From assembly GCF_009766065.1 (NCBI RefSeq), contig NZ_LMUE01000002.1, forward strand, positions 1,099,247 to 1,163,246: 64,000 nt of DNA, read 5' to 3'. The stretch comes from Dyella sp. S184. Lineage in GTDB: Bacteria > Pseudomonadota > Gammaproteobacteria > Xanthomonadales > Rhodanobacteraceae. The notes beneath the pieces are model-generated. The model saw nothing but the letters and a program-made list of their open reading frames with translations. It had not been told where the DNA came from and searched no databases. A program made the translations under genes and the position numbers. Positions 30,421-39,128 of this stretch are shown here, in pieces (the stretch's first letter is position 1; each line of letters opens with the position of its first letter).

Positions 30421-31920
30421 ATGCTTTTCAAGCGCGTCAAACCGATCGAGCAGATTCTGGCAACAGCAGAAAAAAAAGGGCTGAAACGCCAGCTCGGTGC
30501 CTTTCAACTGACCCTGCTGGGTATCGGGGCCGTCATAGGCACCGGCATTTTCGTCCTGACTGCTGAAGCGGGCCAGAAAGCCGGGCCAGGCATGATGATC
30601 GCCTTCGTCATCGCGGCCACAGTCTGTGGGTTGGCCGCACTCGCCTATGCCGAACTGGCGGCGATGGTCCCGGTGTCTGGCTCGGCCTACACCTATACCT
30701 ACGGCGTGCTCGGGGAGTTCGTCGCCTGGATCGTCGGCTGGGCCCTCGGCCTCGAGTACGGTATCGGCGCGGCGGTCGTCTGCGTTGGCTGGTCCGGTTA
30801 CATGAACGGCTTGCTGGCGCAGAGCAATTTCCTGGGTGGCGCGTTTGCGCTGCCGGAGTACCTGCGCACGGGACTCTATGCCGGTGGATCGTTTAATCTT
30901 CTGGCTTTCATAATCGCCCTTCTTGTCACCGTATTACTCGTGATTGGCACCTCCAAAAGCGCACGTGTCAATGCGGTGCTGGTCAGCATCAAGATCATCG
31001 CGTTGACGGCTTTCGTGCTGATTGCGGTGCCAGCTGCGAAGAGCGCGAACTTCCACCCGTTTTTGCCCGGCGGCTGGGGTAGCCCACTCGGCGGCGTCGG
31101 CGTGCTTGGCGCTGCGGCATCGATCTTTTTCGCTTATGTCGGTTTCGACGCCGTATCCACCGCGGCTGAAGAAACGAAGAACCCGAACCGCAACATTCCG
31201 ATAGCACTGATCGGATCATTGACGATCTGCACGATCTTCTATCTGCTCGTGGGATACGGAGCAGCCGGCTCGGTCGGCGCACAGCCGATCCTCGGGTCGA
31301 ATGGCATGCCACTCGACCCTGGTGGTCCGGAAATGGCAGCAGCATGCGCACATTCTCAAGCACTCGTCTGCAGCAAAGAGCCGCTGGCGCATGTACTGCG
31401 AGTGCTAGGCTGGTCGAGAATGGGTGACTGGATCGGGATCGCCGCCATCCTCGCTTTGCCGTCAGTCATTCTGATGATGATGTTTGGACAGACGCGTATC
31501 TTCTTCACCATGTCGCGCGACGGCCTCCTGCCAGGGGTGCTCTCGACCGTGCACAAGCGCTTTCATACGCCACACATCATTACGATCGCCACTGGCCTTG
31601 TCGTCGCAATCTGTTCGGCGCTGTTCCCGGTCGGCAAGCTCGCTGATACGTCCAATTCGGGCACGTTGCTGGCGTTTGCCATGGTGTCGTTGGGCGTGCT
31701 GATACTGCGCAAGCAACAGCCGAACCGCCCGCGCCCCTTCCGAACACCTATGGCATGGGTAGTTTGCCCGTTGGCGGTGCTTGGCTGCCTCTTGCTGTTC
31801 GTGAACCTCAGCGTGACCGCAAAGCTGGTCTTTGTTATCTGGGCGGCCATCGGCCTTGTCTTCTACTTCCTCTACGGCTACCGCAAGAGCCATCTGGCCA
31901 ACGGTACCGAGCCCAGCTGA
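30421..31920 (+). CDS. APC-superfamily amino acid permease (CAT-like), copy 1
   Basis: Inner-membrane amino acid transporter of 499 aa, about 12 helices. Start at 30421 with GGGGAG 6 nt upstream. Family motifs: helix 1 LLGIGAVIGTGIFVLTAEAGQKAGPG, helix 6 FFAYVGFDAVSTAAEETKNPNRNIP and TRIFFTMSRDGLLPG. It has a periplasmic insertion around 297-325 with two cysteines (ACAHSQALVCSKEPL). Resembles cationic amino acid transporter (YfnA-type) permeases; substrate unknown. Followed in the same direction by a related permease. Confidence 0.9.
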   Translation: MLFKRVKPIEQILATAEKKGLKRQLGAFQLTLLGIGAVIGTGIFVLTAEAGQKAGPGMMIAFVIAATVCGLAALAYAELAAMVPVSGSAYTYTYGVLGEFVAWIVGWALGLEYGIGAAVVCVGWSGYMNGLLAQSNFLGGAFALPEYLRTGLYAGGSFNLLAFIIALLVTVLLVIGTSKSARVNAVLVSIKIIALTAFVLIAVPAAKSANFHPFLPGGWGSPLGGVGVLGAAASIFFAYVGFDAVSTAAEETKNPNRNIPIALIGSLTICTIFYLLVGYGAAGSVGAQPILGSNGMPLDPGGPEMAAACAHSQALVCSKEPLAHVLRVLGWSRMGDWIGIAAILALPSVILMMMFGQTRIFFTMSRDGLLPGVLSTVHKRFHTPHIITIATGLVVAICSALFPVGKLADTSNSGTLLAFAMVSLGVLILRKQQPNRPRPFRTPMAWVVCPLAVLGCLLLFVNLSVTAKLVFVIWAAIGLVFYFLYGYRKSHLANGTEPS

Positions 31921-31948
31921 TACAAACGCAGTATTGTCTGGCCCATCA

Positions 31949-31974
31949 ACCGGCACGGTAGATCCCGTGCCGGT
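31949..31974 (+). terminator. Stem-loop between the two permease genes
   Basis: A 10-bp perfect stem ACCGGCACGG/CCGTGCCGGT with a 6-nt loop and no U tract after it, 12 nt before the second permease ATG. It could slow read-through or cover the second gene's ribosome-binding region. Confidence 0.5.
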
Positions 31975-31986
31975 GTCATATCCGGA

Positions 31987-33471
31987 ATGCCCATGCTCAA
32001 GCAGTTACTCGCGCGCAAGACCGATTTCACGAATGCCGAAGACAGTGACGGCCCAGCCCTGAAGCGAACGCTGGGTCCCTGGGGCCTTACTGCGCTCGGC
32101 ATCGGCGCGGTGATCGGCGGCGGCATCTTCGTGATCACCGGCCAGGCTGCCGCCGAGCACGCAGGCCCGGCGATCATCCTATCGTTCGTGATTGCGGCCA
32201 TCTGCTGCAGCTTCACTGCGCTGTGCTACGCCGAATTCGCGACGCTGATCCCGATGTCGGGCAGTTCGTATTCCTATGCGTACGCCACACTCGGCGAACT
32301 GGTGGCTTGGTTCATCGGCTGGAACATGGTGCTGGAATACGGTGTGTCGGCGTCGGCGGTCGCGGTCAGCTGGACCGGCTATTTCGTCAGCCTGCTCGAT
32401 GACATCTCCAGCTTGTTTGCCAAGTGGGGCATCCCGATAAAGTTGCATCTGCCCGACGTACTAACCAACGCCCCGCTCGCCTACACGAATGGTCATCTCG
32501 TGACGACCGGTGCGCTATTCAACCTGCCTGCGGTCGCGATCGTGCTGGCGCTGACCTGGCTGTGCTACGTCGGTATCCGGGAATCCAGTGGCGCGAATCT
32601 CGCGATGGTGATCCTCAAGGTCAGCCTGATCGTGATCGTGATCGTCGCTGGCTGGCATTACGTGAACACAAGTTACTGGCATCCCTTCATACCGGCTAAC
32701 CAGGGCCCGGAAAAGTACGGCTGGTCCGGCATCATGCGGGCGGCAACCCTGGTGTTCTTCGCCTACATCGGCTTCGAGGCCACTTCGACCGCCGCACAGG
32801 AAGCGAAGAATCCGCAGCGCGATCTGCCGATCGCCACGCTGGCCTCGCTGGCCATCTGTACCGTTTTGTATATCGGCATCGCCGCCGTGATCACCGGCCT
32901 GCTGCCCTTCGATCAGCTCAGCACGGCCGAACCTGTCGTGACGGCGGTCAGGGCACATCCGGAACTCGGCTGGCTCCGCTGGGTGGTCGAAGTCGGCGCC
33001 CTGATCGGATTGTCATCGGTGATCCTGGTCATGATCATCGCCCAGCCGCGCATCTTCATGATCATGAGTCGCGACGGCATGCTGCCCAAGGTGTTCTCCC
33101 GAATCCACCCGCGCTACCGCACACCGCACATCAACACCGTCATCACGGGTATCGGCATTGCCGCGCTCGCCGCGGTGTTTCCGCTCGACATACTCGGTGA
33201 CCTCGTCTCGATGGGCACCCTGATCGCCTTCGTTGCCGTCTGCGCCGGCGTGCTGATTCTTCGTCATACGCAACCCGACCTGCCGCGCACGTTCCGCGTG
33301 CCGTGGGCGCCGGTCACCTGCGTGCTCGGCGTACTCAGCTGTCTCGGCCTGCTGTACTGGGAGAACTGGTACCAGTGGCTGATGCTCGGTATCTGGACGG
33401 TAATCGGCATGGCGATCTATTTCGGCTATGGCCGCCGGCACAGTCATCTGCGGAATCAGTCACAGGCATGA
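31987..33471 (+). CDS. APC-superfamily amino acid permease (CAT-like), copy 2
   Basis: A 494-aa amino acid permease related to the preceding one (similar helix 1 LTALGIGAVIGGGIFVITGQAAAEHAGPA and helix 6 FFAYIGFEATSTAAQEAKNPQRDLP; QPRIFMIMSRDGMLPK). No cysteine-containing insertion. ATG at 31993 is an alternative start. The two genes are 66 nt apart and probably arose by duplication. Cationic or broad amino acid uptake is inferred from family only. Confidence 0.9.
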   Translation: MPMLKQLLARKTDFTNAEDSDGPALKRTLGPWGLTALGIGAVIGGGIFVITGQAAAEHAGPAIILSFVIAAICCSFTALCYAEFATLIPMSGSSYSYAYATLGELVAWFIGWNMVLEYGVSASAVAVSWTGYFVSLLDDISSLFAKWGIPIKLHLPDVLTNAPLAYTNGHLVTTGALFNLPAVAIVLALTWLCYVGIRESSGANLAMVILKVSLIVIVIVAGWHYVNTSYWHPFIPANQGPEKYGWSGIMRAATLVFFAYIGFEATSTAAQEAKNPQRDLPIATLASLAICTVLYIGIAAVITGLLPFDQLSTAEPVVTAVRAHPELGWLRWVVEVGALIGLSSVILVMIIAQPRIFMIMSRDGMLPKVFSRIHPRYRTPHINTVITGIGIAALAAVFPLDILGDLVSMGTLIAFVAVCAGVLILRHTQPDLPRTFRVPWAPVTCVLGVLSCLGLLYWENWYQWLMLGIWTVIGMAIYFGYGRRHSHLRNQSQA

Positions 33472-33537
33472 CTTGACTGATTGCGGTCAATTGATTCGAA
33501 TAGCGCCGAAAAGCTTTGAATGTCTTCGATATTCACT

Positions 33538-33570
33538 AAAAAGGCGCCAGGGTCACCCTGGCGCCTTTTT
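33538..33570. terminator. Bidirectional intrinsic terminator
   Basis: A perfect 15-bp stem AAAAAGGCGCCAGGG/CCCTGGCGCCTTTTT with a 3-nt loop, giving a U tract on both strands. It ends the permease transcript and could end a transcript entering from the right. Confidence 0.93.
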
Positions 33571-33868
33571 AAAGAAAATGATCAAGAATTCTCACTTAAC
33601 TTATTGTTTTTGAATAATTTAACGAGAATTTTTCGATAGAATTTCGGCGAGCGACCGCCCATTGTCATGCGGCGGGAGTATGATCCTCAGTCCGCGGGTT
33701 GATCACTTGGCAGTGGGCCCCGGATCGCCGCCCGGCGCGTCAGGTGAGTCAGCTCCTCAGCCTGGCGTGTCGGGCAGCACTTTCTTAGGGCCACGCGCCC
33801 CGCAACACCCTCCCCCGATTTTCCCTGCGCTCCGCCAGGTGCGATTAGCCGTTATGCGCGCGCAAAGA
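33571..33868. other. Gene-free stretch: AT-rich segment followed by a GC-rich, possibly structured segment
   Basis: No credible protein gene. 33571-33650 is markedly AT-rich for this genome and holds TAGAAT at 33637-33642 and other -10-like hexamers without a matching -35. From about 33655 the sequence becomes GC-rich and contains the stem-loop at 33730-33775. The frame open on the plus strand from 33662 is proline- and serine-rich with no domain and looks spurious. The stretch could hold a small RNA gene or be remnant sequence. Confidence 0.5.
33730..33775 (+). ncRNA. Candidate structured RNA stem-loop
   Basis: Two 15-nt arms (33730-33744 and 33761-33775) pair completely if three G-U pairs are allowed (12 Watson-Crick, 3 wobble), with TGAG/CTCA able to pair again inside the 16-nt loop. 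The wobble pairs on one strand suggest RNA rather than a DNA site. AT-rich promoter-like DNA lies upstream and a terminator-like hairpin downstream (33869-33893). I do not recognise it as 4.5S, 6S, tmRNA or RNase P RNA. The coordinates give the stem only; transcript ends are unknown. Confidence 0.3.
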
Positions 33869-33893
33869 AAAGGCCGGCGATGTGCCGGCCTTT
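33864..33893 (-). terminator. Intrinsic terminator after the HiPIP gene
   Basis: A perfect 10-bp stem AAAGGCCGGC/GCCGGCCTTT with a 5-nt loop; on the minus strand it runs into TTTTCTTTG. Lies 33 nt after the HiPIP stop. It could also act on a plus-strand transcript. Confidence 0.85.
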
Positions 33894-33926
33894 CGATGAC
33901 CTGCAGCGCGACGTGCCCGCGTGCGA

Positions 33927-34259
33927 TCAAGCCTTCTTCGGCGTGTGCGATACGCACCAGCCTTTCGCATTCACCGACTTGCCCGGAAACAGCTGGCACG
34001 GTCCACGGCCGGTAGCGCCGCCGGAATAAAACTGACAATTGGAGCACTCGTCTCCCGCCTTGTGCTTCGCATTGGTGCTCTTGCTGGCATCTTCCACGTA
34101 GCCAAGAGCACTGGCGGTCGGGTCGGTTTCGGTCACCGGCGGCAGATCGGCGGCGCGCGCAAAACGCGGCAACCCACCGATGACCATGGCCGCCACGGTC
34201 GTACCGGCCGCCACCTTGAGGAATCGGCGGCGCGATTCGATATCTTGTTCGTTCGACAT
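33927..34259 (-). CDS. High-potential iron-sulfur protein (HiPIP), Tat-exported
   Basis: Periplasmic [4Fe-4S] electron carrier of 110 aa. Start at 34259 (MSNEQDIESRRRFLK) with GGAGG 7 nt upstream. Residues 9-15 SRRRFLK are a twin-arginine export signal with a hydrophobic stretch to about 30 and a cleavage site near ARAAD. Cluster ligands Cys72, 75, 88 and 102 in the C-x2-C-x12-C-x13-C spacing of HiPIPs. In relatives this protein carries electrons to terminal oxidases or nitrogen-oxide reductases; no partner genes lie nearby. Confidence 0.93.
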   Translation of the reverse strand: MSNEQDIESRRRFLKVAAGTTVAAMVIGGLPRFARAADLPPVTETDPTASALGYVEDASKSTNAKHKAGDECSNCQFYSGGATGRGPCQLFPGKSVNAKGWCVSHTPKKA

Positions 34260-34392
34260 GGGCAAGCCTCCGTCGGTGATCTATCCGGCGCACCCGCGCT
34301 GGATTCTCTGGGAATGGTACGCCCGCCGTCGCAATCTTTCATGACTTGCGAGAATGGCTCTCATTCCAGCAAGGCGCCCGACCCGCACATGT

Positions 34393-34421
34393 TATAGTTG
34401 ACCCTCATTTGGACGTCCAAA
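34393..34421 (+). promoter_or_regulatory. mtn operon -10 element and 14-bp palindromic operator candidate
   Basis: TATAGT at 34393-34398 is a good -10. The perfect palindrome TTTGGACGTCCAAA (34408-34421) lies about at the transcription start and just before the mtnB ATG at 34425. Its core GGACGTCC is one substitution per half from the MetJ box AGACGTCT. A repressor of methionine/SAM genes is a reasonable guess. No convincing -35 hexamer, and no SAM-riboswitch fold was recognised. Confidence 0.55.
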
Positions 34422-34424
34422 CAC

Positions 34425-35075
34425 ATGAGCCAAGACCTCCCCGCCACGATTCCGGCCAGCTTGTTCGATGCCCGTGCAGACGCCATCGCGGACACTGCGC
34501 GCGAGCTGTCGGCGATGGGCTGGACACCGGCCACCAGCAGCAATTTCTCGATGCGGGTCGATGCGGAGCATGCGGCCATCACGATCTCCGGCCGGCACAA
34601 GGGACGGCTTGGTCGCAACGACATCATGCTGATCGACCTGCATGGCAGCGCCGTCGGCACCGATGCCCGGCCCAGCGCCGAAACGGCGCTGCACACGCAG
34701 ATCTATCGGCGTTGGCCGGAGATCCACGCCGTACTGCACACCCACTCGCGCACGCAAAGCGTCGCTTCCCGGCTGTTTGCGCACGACGGCGTGATCCGTC
34801 TGCAGGGCTGGGAGCTGCAGAAGGCGATTACCGGCTACAGCACACACGAAAGCGTGCTGGAGATTCCGGTGTTCCCGAACACCCAGCACATGCCCGAACT
34901 GGTCGCCCAGGTCGACGCTTGGCTGGACGCGGGCAAACCGCTGCATGCCTATCTGATCGGCGGCCACGGCATCTATACCTGGGGCCGCGACATGGCTGAA
35001 GCCGAACGCCATCTGGAAGCGCTGGAGTTCCTGCTGGGCTGCGAACTGGACCTGAAAAAACTGAGGGCATCATGA
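34425..35075 (+). CDS. mtnB: Methylthioribulose-1-phosphate dehydratase
   Basis: Class II aldolase-fold zinc enzyme of methionine salvage (216 aa), dehydrating methylthioribulose-1-P. Start at 34425 ([10 protein letters not shown]). Seen: SSNFSMRV near 42, [25 protein letters not shown] (key Glu and the His-x-His zinc ligands), and GGHGIYTWG as the C-terminal ligand. Its stop overlaps mtnD (ATGA). First of three salvage genes mtnB-mtnD-mtnC. mtnA and mtnP are not in the window. Confidence 0.95.
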   Translation: MSQDLPATIPASLFDARADAIADTARELSAMGWTPATSSNFSMRVDAEHAAITISGRHKGRLGRNDIMLIDLHGSAVGTDARPSAETALHTQIYRRWPEIHAVLHTHSRTQSVASRLFAHDGVIRLQGWELQKAITGYSTHESVLEIPVFPNTQHMPELVAQVDAWLDAGKPLHAYLIGGHGIYTWGRDMAEAERHLEALEFLLGCELDLKKLRAS

Positions 35076-35629
35076 GCCGCCTGCGCATCTTCGACGAATC
35101 CCAGCCGCAATCGCCACTGGCAGAGCACCTTGAGCACGCATCGATCGCCCGTGAACTGGGCCAGGTCGGCGTCCGCTTCGAACAATGGGAAGCCAGTCAG
35201 CCGATCGCCCCCGGCGCCAGCCAGGACGAGGTGATCGCTGCCTACCGCAGCGACATCGACCGATTGAAGGAAGAGAAGGGCTATCAGGCGGTCGACGTGA
35301 TCAGCCTCACGCCCGACCACCCTGACCGCGCCACGCTGCGCCAGAAATTCCTCAGCGAGCACACGCACAGCGAGGACGAGGTGCGCTTCTTCGTCGCCGG
35401 CTCCGGCCAGTTCACCCTGCATATTGCCGGCAAGGTCTACGACATCCTGTGCGAACAGGGTGACCTGATCGGCGTGCCGGACGGTACCCGCCACTGGTTC
35501 GACATGAGCGAGGCACCCTACTTCGTGGCGATCAGGCTGTTCACCAACAAGGAAGGCTGGGTGGCGCAATTCACCGGCGACGACATCGCCCAGCGCTTTC
35601 CACGGATGCAACCGCGCCAGATTGCGTAA
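35072..35629 (+). CDS. mtnD: Acireductone dioxygenase (ARD)
   Basis: Cupin metalloenzyme converting acireductone with O2 to the keto-acid precursor of methionine (Fe form) or an off-pathway product (Ni form). The 185 aa carry the metal ligands H-x-H-x-E in [13 protein letters not shown] and the His in GTRHWFDM. Overlaps mtnB by 4 nt. Family length and motifs are complete. Confidence 0.96.
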   Translation: MSRLRIFDESQPQSPLAEHLEHASIARELGQVGVRFEQWEASQPIAPGASQDEVIAAYRSDIDRLKEEKGYQAVDVISLTPDHPDRATLRQKFLSEHTHSEDEVRFFVAGSGQFTLHIAGKVYDILCEQGDLIGVPDGTRHWFDMSEAPYFVAIRLFTNKEGWVAQFTGDDIAQRFPRMQPRQIA

Positions 35630-35730
35630 AACAACGCAAAATGGTGGATGGCATCTGGCGTTGCGGCCTGTAGACGCAGCATCACATGCCATTCGTTTAT
35701 GCTGAGAGCCCTTTCCGCACCAGCACCGCC

Positions 35731-36417
35731 ATGATCGAAACCCGCGCCATCGTCACCGACATCGAGGGCACCACCAGCTCGATCAGCTTCGTCCGCGACG
35801 TGCTGTTCCCGTATGCGCGCAAGCGGCTCCCAGCTTTCGTCGAAACCCATGGCGACCAGCCCCAAGTGCAGCACTGGCTGCATGAGGCTGCAAGTGAAGC
35901 CGGGCTGGTCGAAGCCAGCCGTCAGGACATCATCGAGCTGCTGCTGCAATGGATCGATCAGGATCGCAAGTCCACCGCGCTGAAGGCGCTGCAGGGCATG
36001 ATCTGGAAGGACGGCTACGCCGCTGGCGACTACCGCGCCCACATGTACCCGGAAGTCGCCGCACGGCTTCGCGACTGGCGTGCCGACGGACTGCGCCTGT
36101 ATGTCTATTCCTCCGGATCAGTGCCTGCGCAGCAGCTGCTTTTTCGTTACAGCGAGGCTGGCGACCTGACTCCGCTGTTTGCCGGCTATTTCGACACCGA
36201 AACCGGCCCCAAGCGCGAGGCCGAATCTTACCGGCGTATCGCCGAGGCCATCGGCGAACAGCCCGGACACATCCTGTTCCTCTCCGATATCGAGGAAGAA
36301 CTCGATGCAGCACAGGCCGCCGGACTACGCACGGCCTGGTTGCTACGCGAGCCACTGGTCTTCCCTGCCACACCACGCCATCCGGCGTTTCGCGATTTCG
36401 ACGCGATCCAACCCTGA
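35731..36417 (+). CDS. mtnC: Enolase-phosphatase E1
   Basis: HAD-superfamily bifunctional enzyme (228 aa) enolising and dephosphorylating diketo-methylthiopentyl-1-P to acireductone, the substrate of MtnD. Start at 35731 ([20 protein letters not shown]). Seen: the modified HAD motif [14 protein letters not shown], motif [16 protein letters not shown], Lys in GPKREAESY and motif [16 protein letters not shown]. Separated from mtnD by 101 nt; same transcript likely. Confidence 0.96.
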   Translation: MIETRAIVTDIEGTTSSISFVRDVLFPYARKRLPAFVETHGDQPQVQHWLHEAASEAGLVEASRQDIIELLLQWIDQDRKSTALKALQGMIWKDGYAAGDYRAHMYPEVAARLRDWRADGLRLYVYSSGSVPAQQLLFRYSEAGDLTPLFAGYFDTETGPKREAESYRRIAEAIGEQPGHILFLSDIEEELDAAQAAGLRTAWLLREPLVFPATPRHPAFRDFDAIQP

Positions 36418-36437
36418 AGCTGCCACGCGAGCCGACC

Positions 36438-37472
36438 ATGCGTAGTGCCCTGACTGTTCTGCTCGCTTTCGCCGCCGGTGTGCTGCTGATGCTGTGGCTG
36501 CCCAGCCACACGACACTGCCTGCAGTCGCAGGCCATTCCGCGACCACCGCAACCGAAACGATCGCAGCCGACGACAACGGGCCAGCCACCCCGGCATCCA
36601 CGGATGCCGACGCGAACAACACGGACGACTGGCCCAGCTCCAGTCCGTCGCCGGAACAGGTGTTCTCTGCGCAGCCGCGGATGGTCCGCGAGGCACTGGC
36701 CAGGCTCACTCCACGTGTGGCCGGCAAGCCGAATCTCTACGTGGTGACGTTCGCCGGCGATGGTGGCGAAGACGTGTTCCGCAACGAAGCCGAATACGCC
36801 GCCCAGCTGTTTGCTGGACGCTTTGGTGCCACCGCGCATACCCTGGTGCTGGAAAACAATCCGGACACGCTGGCCACCCATCCGCTGGCCAGCTGGAGCA
36901 ATCTGGAAGATGCACTCGATGGCGTGGCCAAAGTGATGCAGCCGGACCAGGACATCCTGCTGCTCTACGTCACCAGCCACGGCGACCAGGATCACAACCT
37001 GCTGGTCGACATGGATCCGCTGCCGCTCGACCAGATCGGCGCACCGGATCTGGCCGGCATCCTGGCCAAGCGCCCATTCAAGTGGAAGGTGCTGGTGATC
37101 AACTCCTGCTACTCCGGCGGCTTCGTGCCACCGCTGCACGGCCCCGGCACCCTGGTACTCGCCGCCGCCCGCAGCGACCGCAGCTCGTTCGGCTGCGGCA
37201 GCGATTCGGACGCCACCTATTTCGGCAAGGCATGGCTGGTCGATGCACTGAACCGCACACCGGATTTCATCGAGGCGTTCAAGCAGGCCAGCGGCGAGAT
37301 CAGCCAATGGGAGAAGCAGGACAAGCTCACTGCCTCGGAACCGCAGATCGATATCGGCAGTGGCATCACCGATCAGCTCGCCTTGTGGCGCAAGGGTTTC
37401 ACGCCGGGTCCTGCGGTGACGTTCAAGCCGGCGGTGCCGGCGCCGGCCAGTACGACGGCAATAGCGCAGTAG
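36438..37472 (+). CDS. C13-family (legumain-like) cysteine peptidase, exported
   Basis: Peptidase family C13 protein of 344 aa with a caspase-type fold. Residues 1-30 are a signal peptide or anchor (MRSALTVLLAFAAGVLLMLW), then a Thr/Ala/Asp-rich linker to about 75. The catalytic pair is His181 in LLYVTSHGDQDH and Cys224 in LVINSCYSGGFV, the family arrangement. NLYVVTFAGDGGEDVFRNEAEY and VLENNPDT are further conserved blocks. 20 nt after mtnC, so it may be co-transcribed with the salvage genes without a known link. Confidence 0.85.
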   Translation: MRSALTVLLAFAAGVLLMLWLPSHTTLPAVAGHSATTATETIAADDNGPATPASTDADANNTDDWPSSSPSPEQVFSAQPRMVREALARLTPRVAGKPNLYVVTFAGDGGEDVFRNEAEYAAQLFAGRFGATAHTLVLENNPDTLATHPLASWSNLEDALDGVAKVMQPDQDILLLYVTSHGDQDHNLLVDMDPLPLDQIGAPDLAGILAKRPFKWKVLVINSCYSGGFVPPLHGPGTLVLAAARSDRSSFGCGSDSDATYFGKAWLVDALNRTPDFIEAFKQASGEISQWEKQDKLTASEPQIDIGSGITDQLALWRKGFTPGPAVTFKPAVPAPASTTAIAQ

Positions 37473-37559
37473 ACTCTCCGCACGTCTGTAGTGTGTTGCG
37501 TTCACAGGTTGAGGCTTCCACTCAAAGCGGACGTCATCGGGAAATCAAAGGATTACGAT

Positions 37560-38216
37560 ATGACGAAGCTTATCCATGCACCAGCCGTCAAGTCGATCGT
37601 CTTTACTGCACTTCTATTGAGCCAACTATCAGCATGTTCCTCGCCCCACCTGAAGAGGGAGCCTGGGAACAGTGACTATCCCGTGCTCGATTCGTTTGCG
37701 GCGCATTATCTTGTTTTGAGCGGCATGATTGCCCCCGCGATCAACATAAGCATGTCCGTTAGATGGGTGGCAAAGACTTCGGCGTGCGCGGCCAATATCA
37801 ATTGGGTGGAGGGTGTTGACGCTCCGTTTTATGCCGATATGCCGATCAATCTAGTTCGATCCGGAAAGCGCTACACGGCGCGCGTGCCATTGGATGGGGT
37901 GGTGCCTGGGCGATGCGGCTGGTCATTCGGAACGGTCATTGTGTCCGGTGTAGATAACCAAGGACGCAAGGTGGAGTTGGCGGAAAATTCTGAGGACGAG
38001 AATTCGTTGATAGCTGTAACCAGACAGCCACTTACCAAGAAGGACGTGGGAGCTGTTCGCAATTTGATCTGTGTGCCGCAGACCGGCTCTATAGATCCAG
38101 TCCGAGCATCCACATTGAGATGCGGGGAAAAGCTTGATACGCGAGGGGAGCCTTTTCTTTCAAAGCTTTGGGTGAATCCGAGCACCCAGCACGCAGAAGT
38201 CAATTTCTATTTTTGA
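37560..38216 (+). CDS. Predicted lipoprotein of unknown function, atypical composition
   Basis: I do not recognise this 218-aa protein. A signal peptide ending in the lipobox LSAC (Cys about 26) predicts a lipid anchor. The mature part has six cysteines (for example SACAANINW, GRCGWSF, NLICVPQ, TLRCGEK) that could form disulfides. Codon use and GC content (about 51%) are clearly below the neighbours (about 64%), suggesting recent transfer. No downstream partner; followed by a short gap and the convergent end of the his operon. Confidence 0.7.
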   Translation: MTKLIHAPAVKSIVFTALLLSQLSACSSPHLKREPGNSDYPVLDSFAAHYLVLSGMIAPAINISMSVRWVAKTSACAANINWVEGVDAPFYADMPINLVRSGKRYTARVPLDGVVPGRCGWSFGTVIVSGVDNQGRKVELAENSEDENSLIAVTRQPLTKKDVGAVRNLICVPQTGSIDPVRASTLRCGEKLDTRGEPFLSKLWVNPSTQHAEVNFYF

Positions 38217-38372
38217 TTTCCGAATAGCATCCGTGCCGCTTGAAGAGTAAGTAGTCCGCGTTAGGCGGATGGCGCACGTCGGCATGATGGAAAGGTCCGC
38301 TTCTGGCTGCGGATTCAACCGGTCGATGCAACAAATTGATGAAATCGTTCGGCCGGTGTTTCGAATTTTTTC

Positions 38373-39008
38373 TCAACGCCCGACGCGCACGTTATGCCGT
38401 TCCGCTAGCAACGCCGCCACATCGGTCAACGATAGTCCACGTGCCCGCAGCAACACCGTTAGATGGAAAATCAGATCGGCTGACTCGCCCAACAGTTCGG
38501 CATCGTCCTGAGCTACCGCAGCCAACGCCGTCTCGACACCTTCTTCGCCGACTTTCTGCGCCATCCGGCGAATGCCGCCTTCAAACAGACTGGTGGTGTA
38601 ACTACCTTCGAGGCGCTCGGCATGGCGCTGCGCGACCAGCGCATCGAGTTTGGCTAGGAAGCCGAGCGGTGGCTGCACCGCTTCGCCAAAGCAGCTGGAT
38701 GTACCCAAGTGGCAGGTCGGTCCATGCGGCTCGGCCTGCACCAGCAAGGTGTCGGCGTCGCAGTCGATGCGGATACCCTTCAGTACAAGGACGTGGCCGG
38801 AGCTTTCGCCCTTGGTCCACAGGCGGTGCTTGCTGCGGCTGTAGAACGTCACCTTGCCGCTGGCTTGCGTCTGCGCCAGCGCCTCGGCATTCATGTAGCC
38901 GAGCATCAATACCTCGCCACTCAGCCAGTGCTGCACGATCGCCGGCAGCAGGCCGTCGCCCTTGGCCCAGTCCAGGGAGTGCAAGTTGGTGGCTGAAGTG
39001 TTGGTCAT
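38373..39008 (-). CDS. hisIE: Bifunctional phosphoribosyl-AMP cyclohydrolase / phosphoribosyl-ATP pyrophosphatase
   Basis: Catalyses steps 2 and 3 of histidine synthesis. The 211 aa join a HisI domain (about 1-115; [50 protein letters not shown] zinc/Mg sites) to a HisE domain (about 120-205; [22 protein letters not shown]). Start at 39008 ([12 protein letters not shown]). Last gene of the his operon, 94 nt after hisF, with an unusual repeat in between. Confidence 0.96.
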   Translation of the reverse strand: MTNTSATNLHSLDWAKGDGLLPAIVQHWLSGEVLMLGYMNAEALAQTQASGKVTFYSRSKHRLWTKGESSGHVLVLKGIRIDCDADTLLVQAEPHGPTCHLGTSSCFGEAVQPPLGFLAKLDALVAQRHAERLEGSYTTSLFEGGIRRMAQKVGEEGVETALAAVAQDDAELLGESADLIFHLTVLLRARGLSLTDVAALLAERHNVRVGR

Positions 39009-39019
39009 GCGCGTGGCCG

Positions 39020-39128
39020 GAGAGAAGGAGTGAGTGGAGAGGAGTGAGAAGTGAGTAAGAGCGGCGCTAGTCGCATCAATTTTTGTGGGGTTGGCTTTTC
39101 TCTCACTTCTCACTCCTCGCTTCTTTAC
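39020..39128. repeat. GAGTGAG-type repeats forming a 17-bp perfect inverted repeat between hisF and hisIE
   Basis: Perfect arms GAGGAGTGAGAAGTGAG at 39039-39055 and its complement at 39102-39118, separated by 46 nt. Further partial copies of GGAGTGAG and GAAGTGAGTAA flank both arms on the same purine-rich strand sense. The right arm covers the last codons and stop of hisF. Confidence 0.8.

Noticed and set aside
33662-34015. Plus-strand frame of 117 codons
   Set aside because: Pro/Ser-rich without a ribosome-binding sequence. It runs through the HiPIP terminator and into the HiPIP gene.
34350-34366. Fur-box-like GAGAATGGCTCTCATTC upstream of the HiPIP gene and mtnB
   Set aside because: AATG-N4-TCATT matches only part of the Fur consensus and no iron-uptake gene is adjacent; too weak to list as a site.
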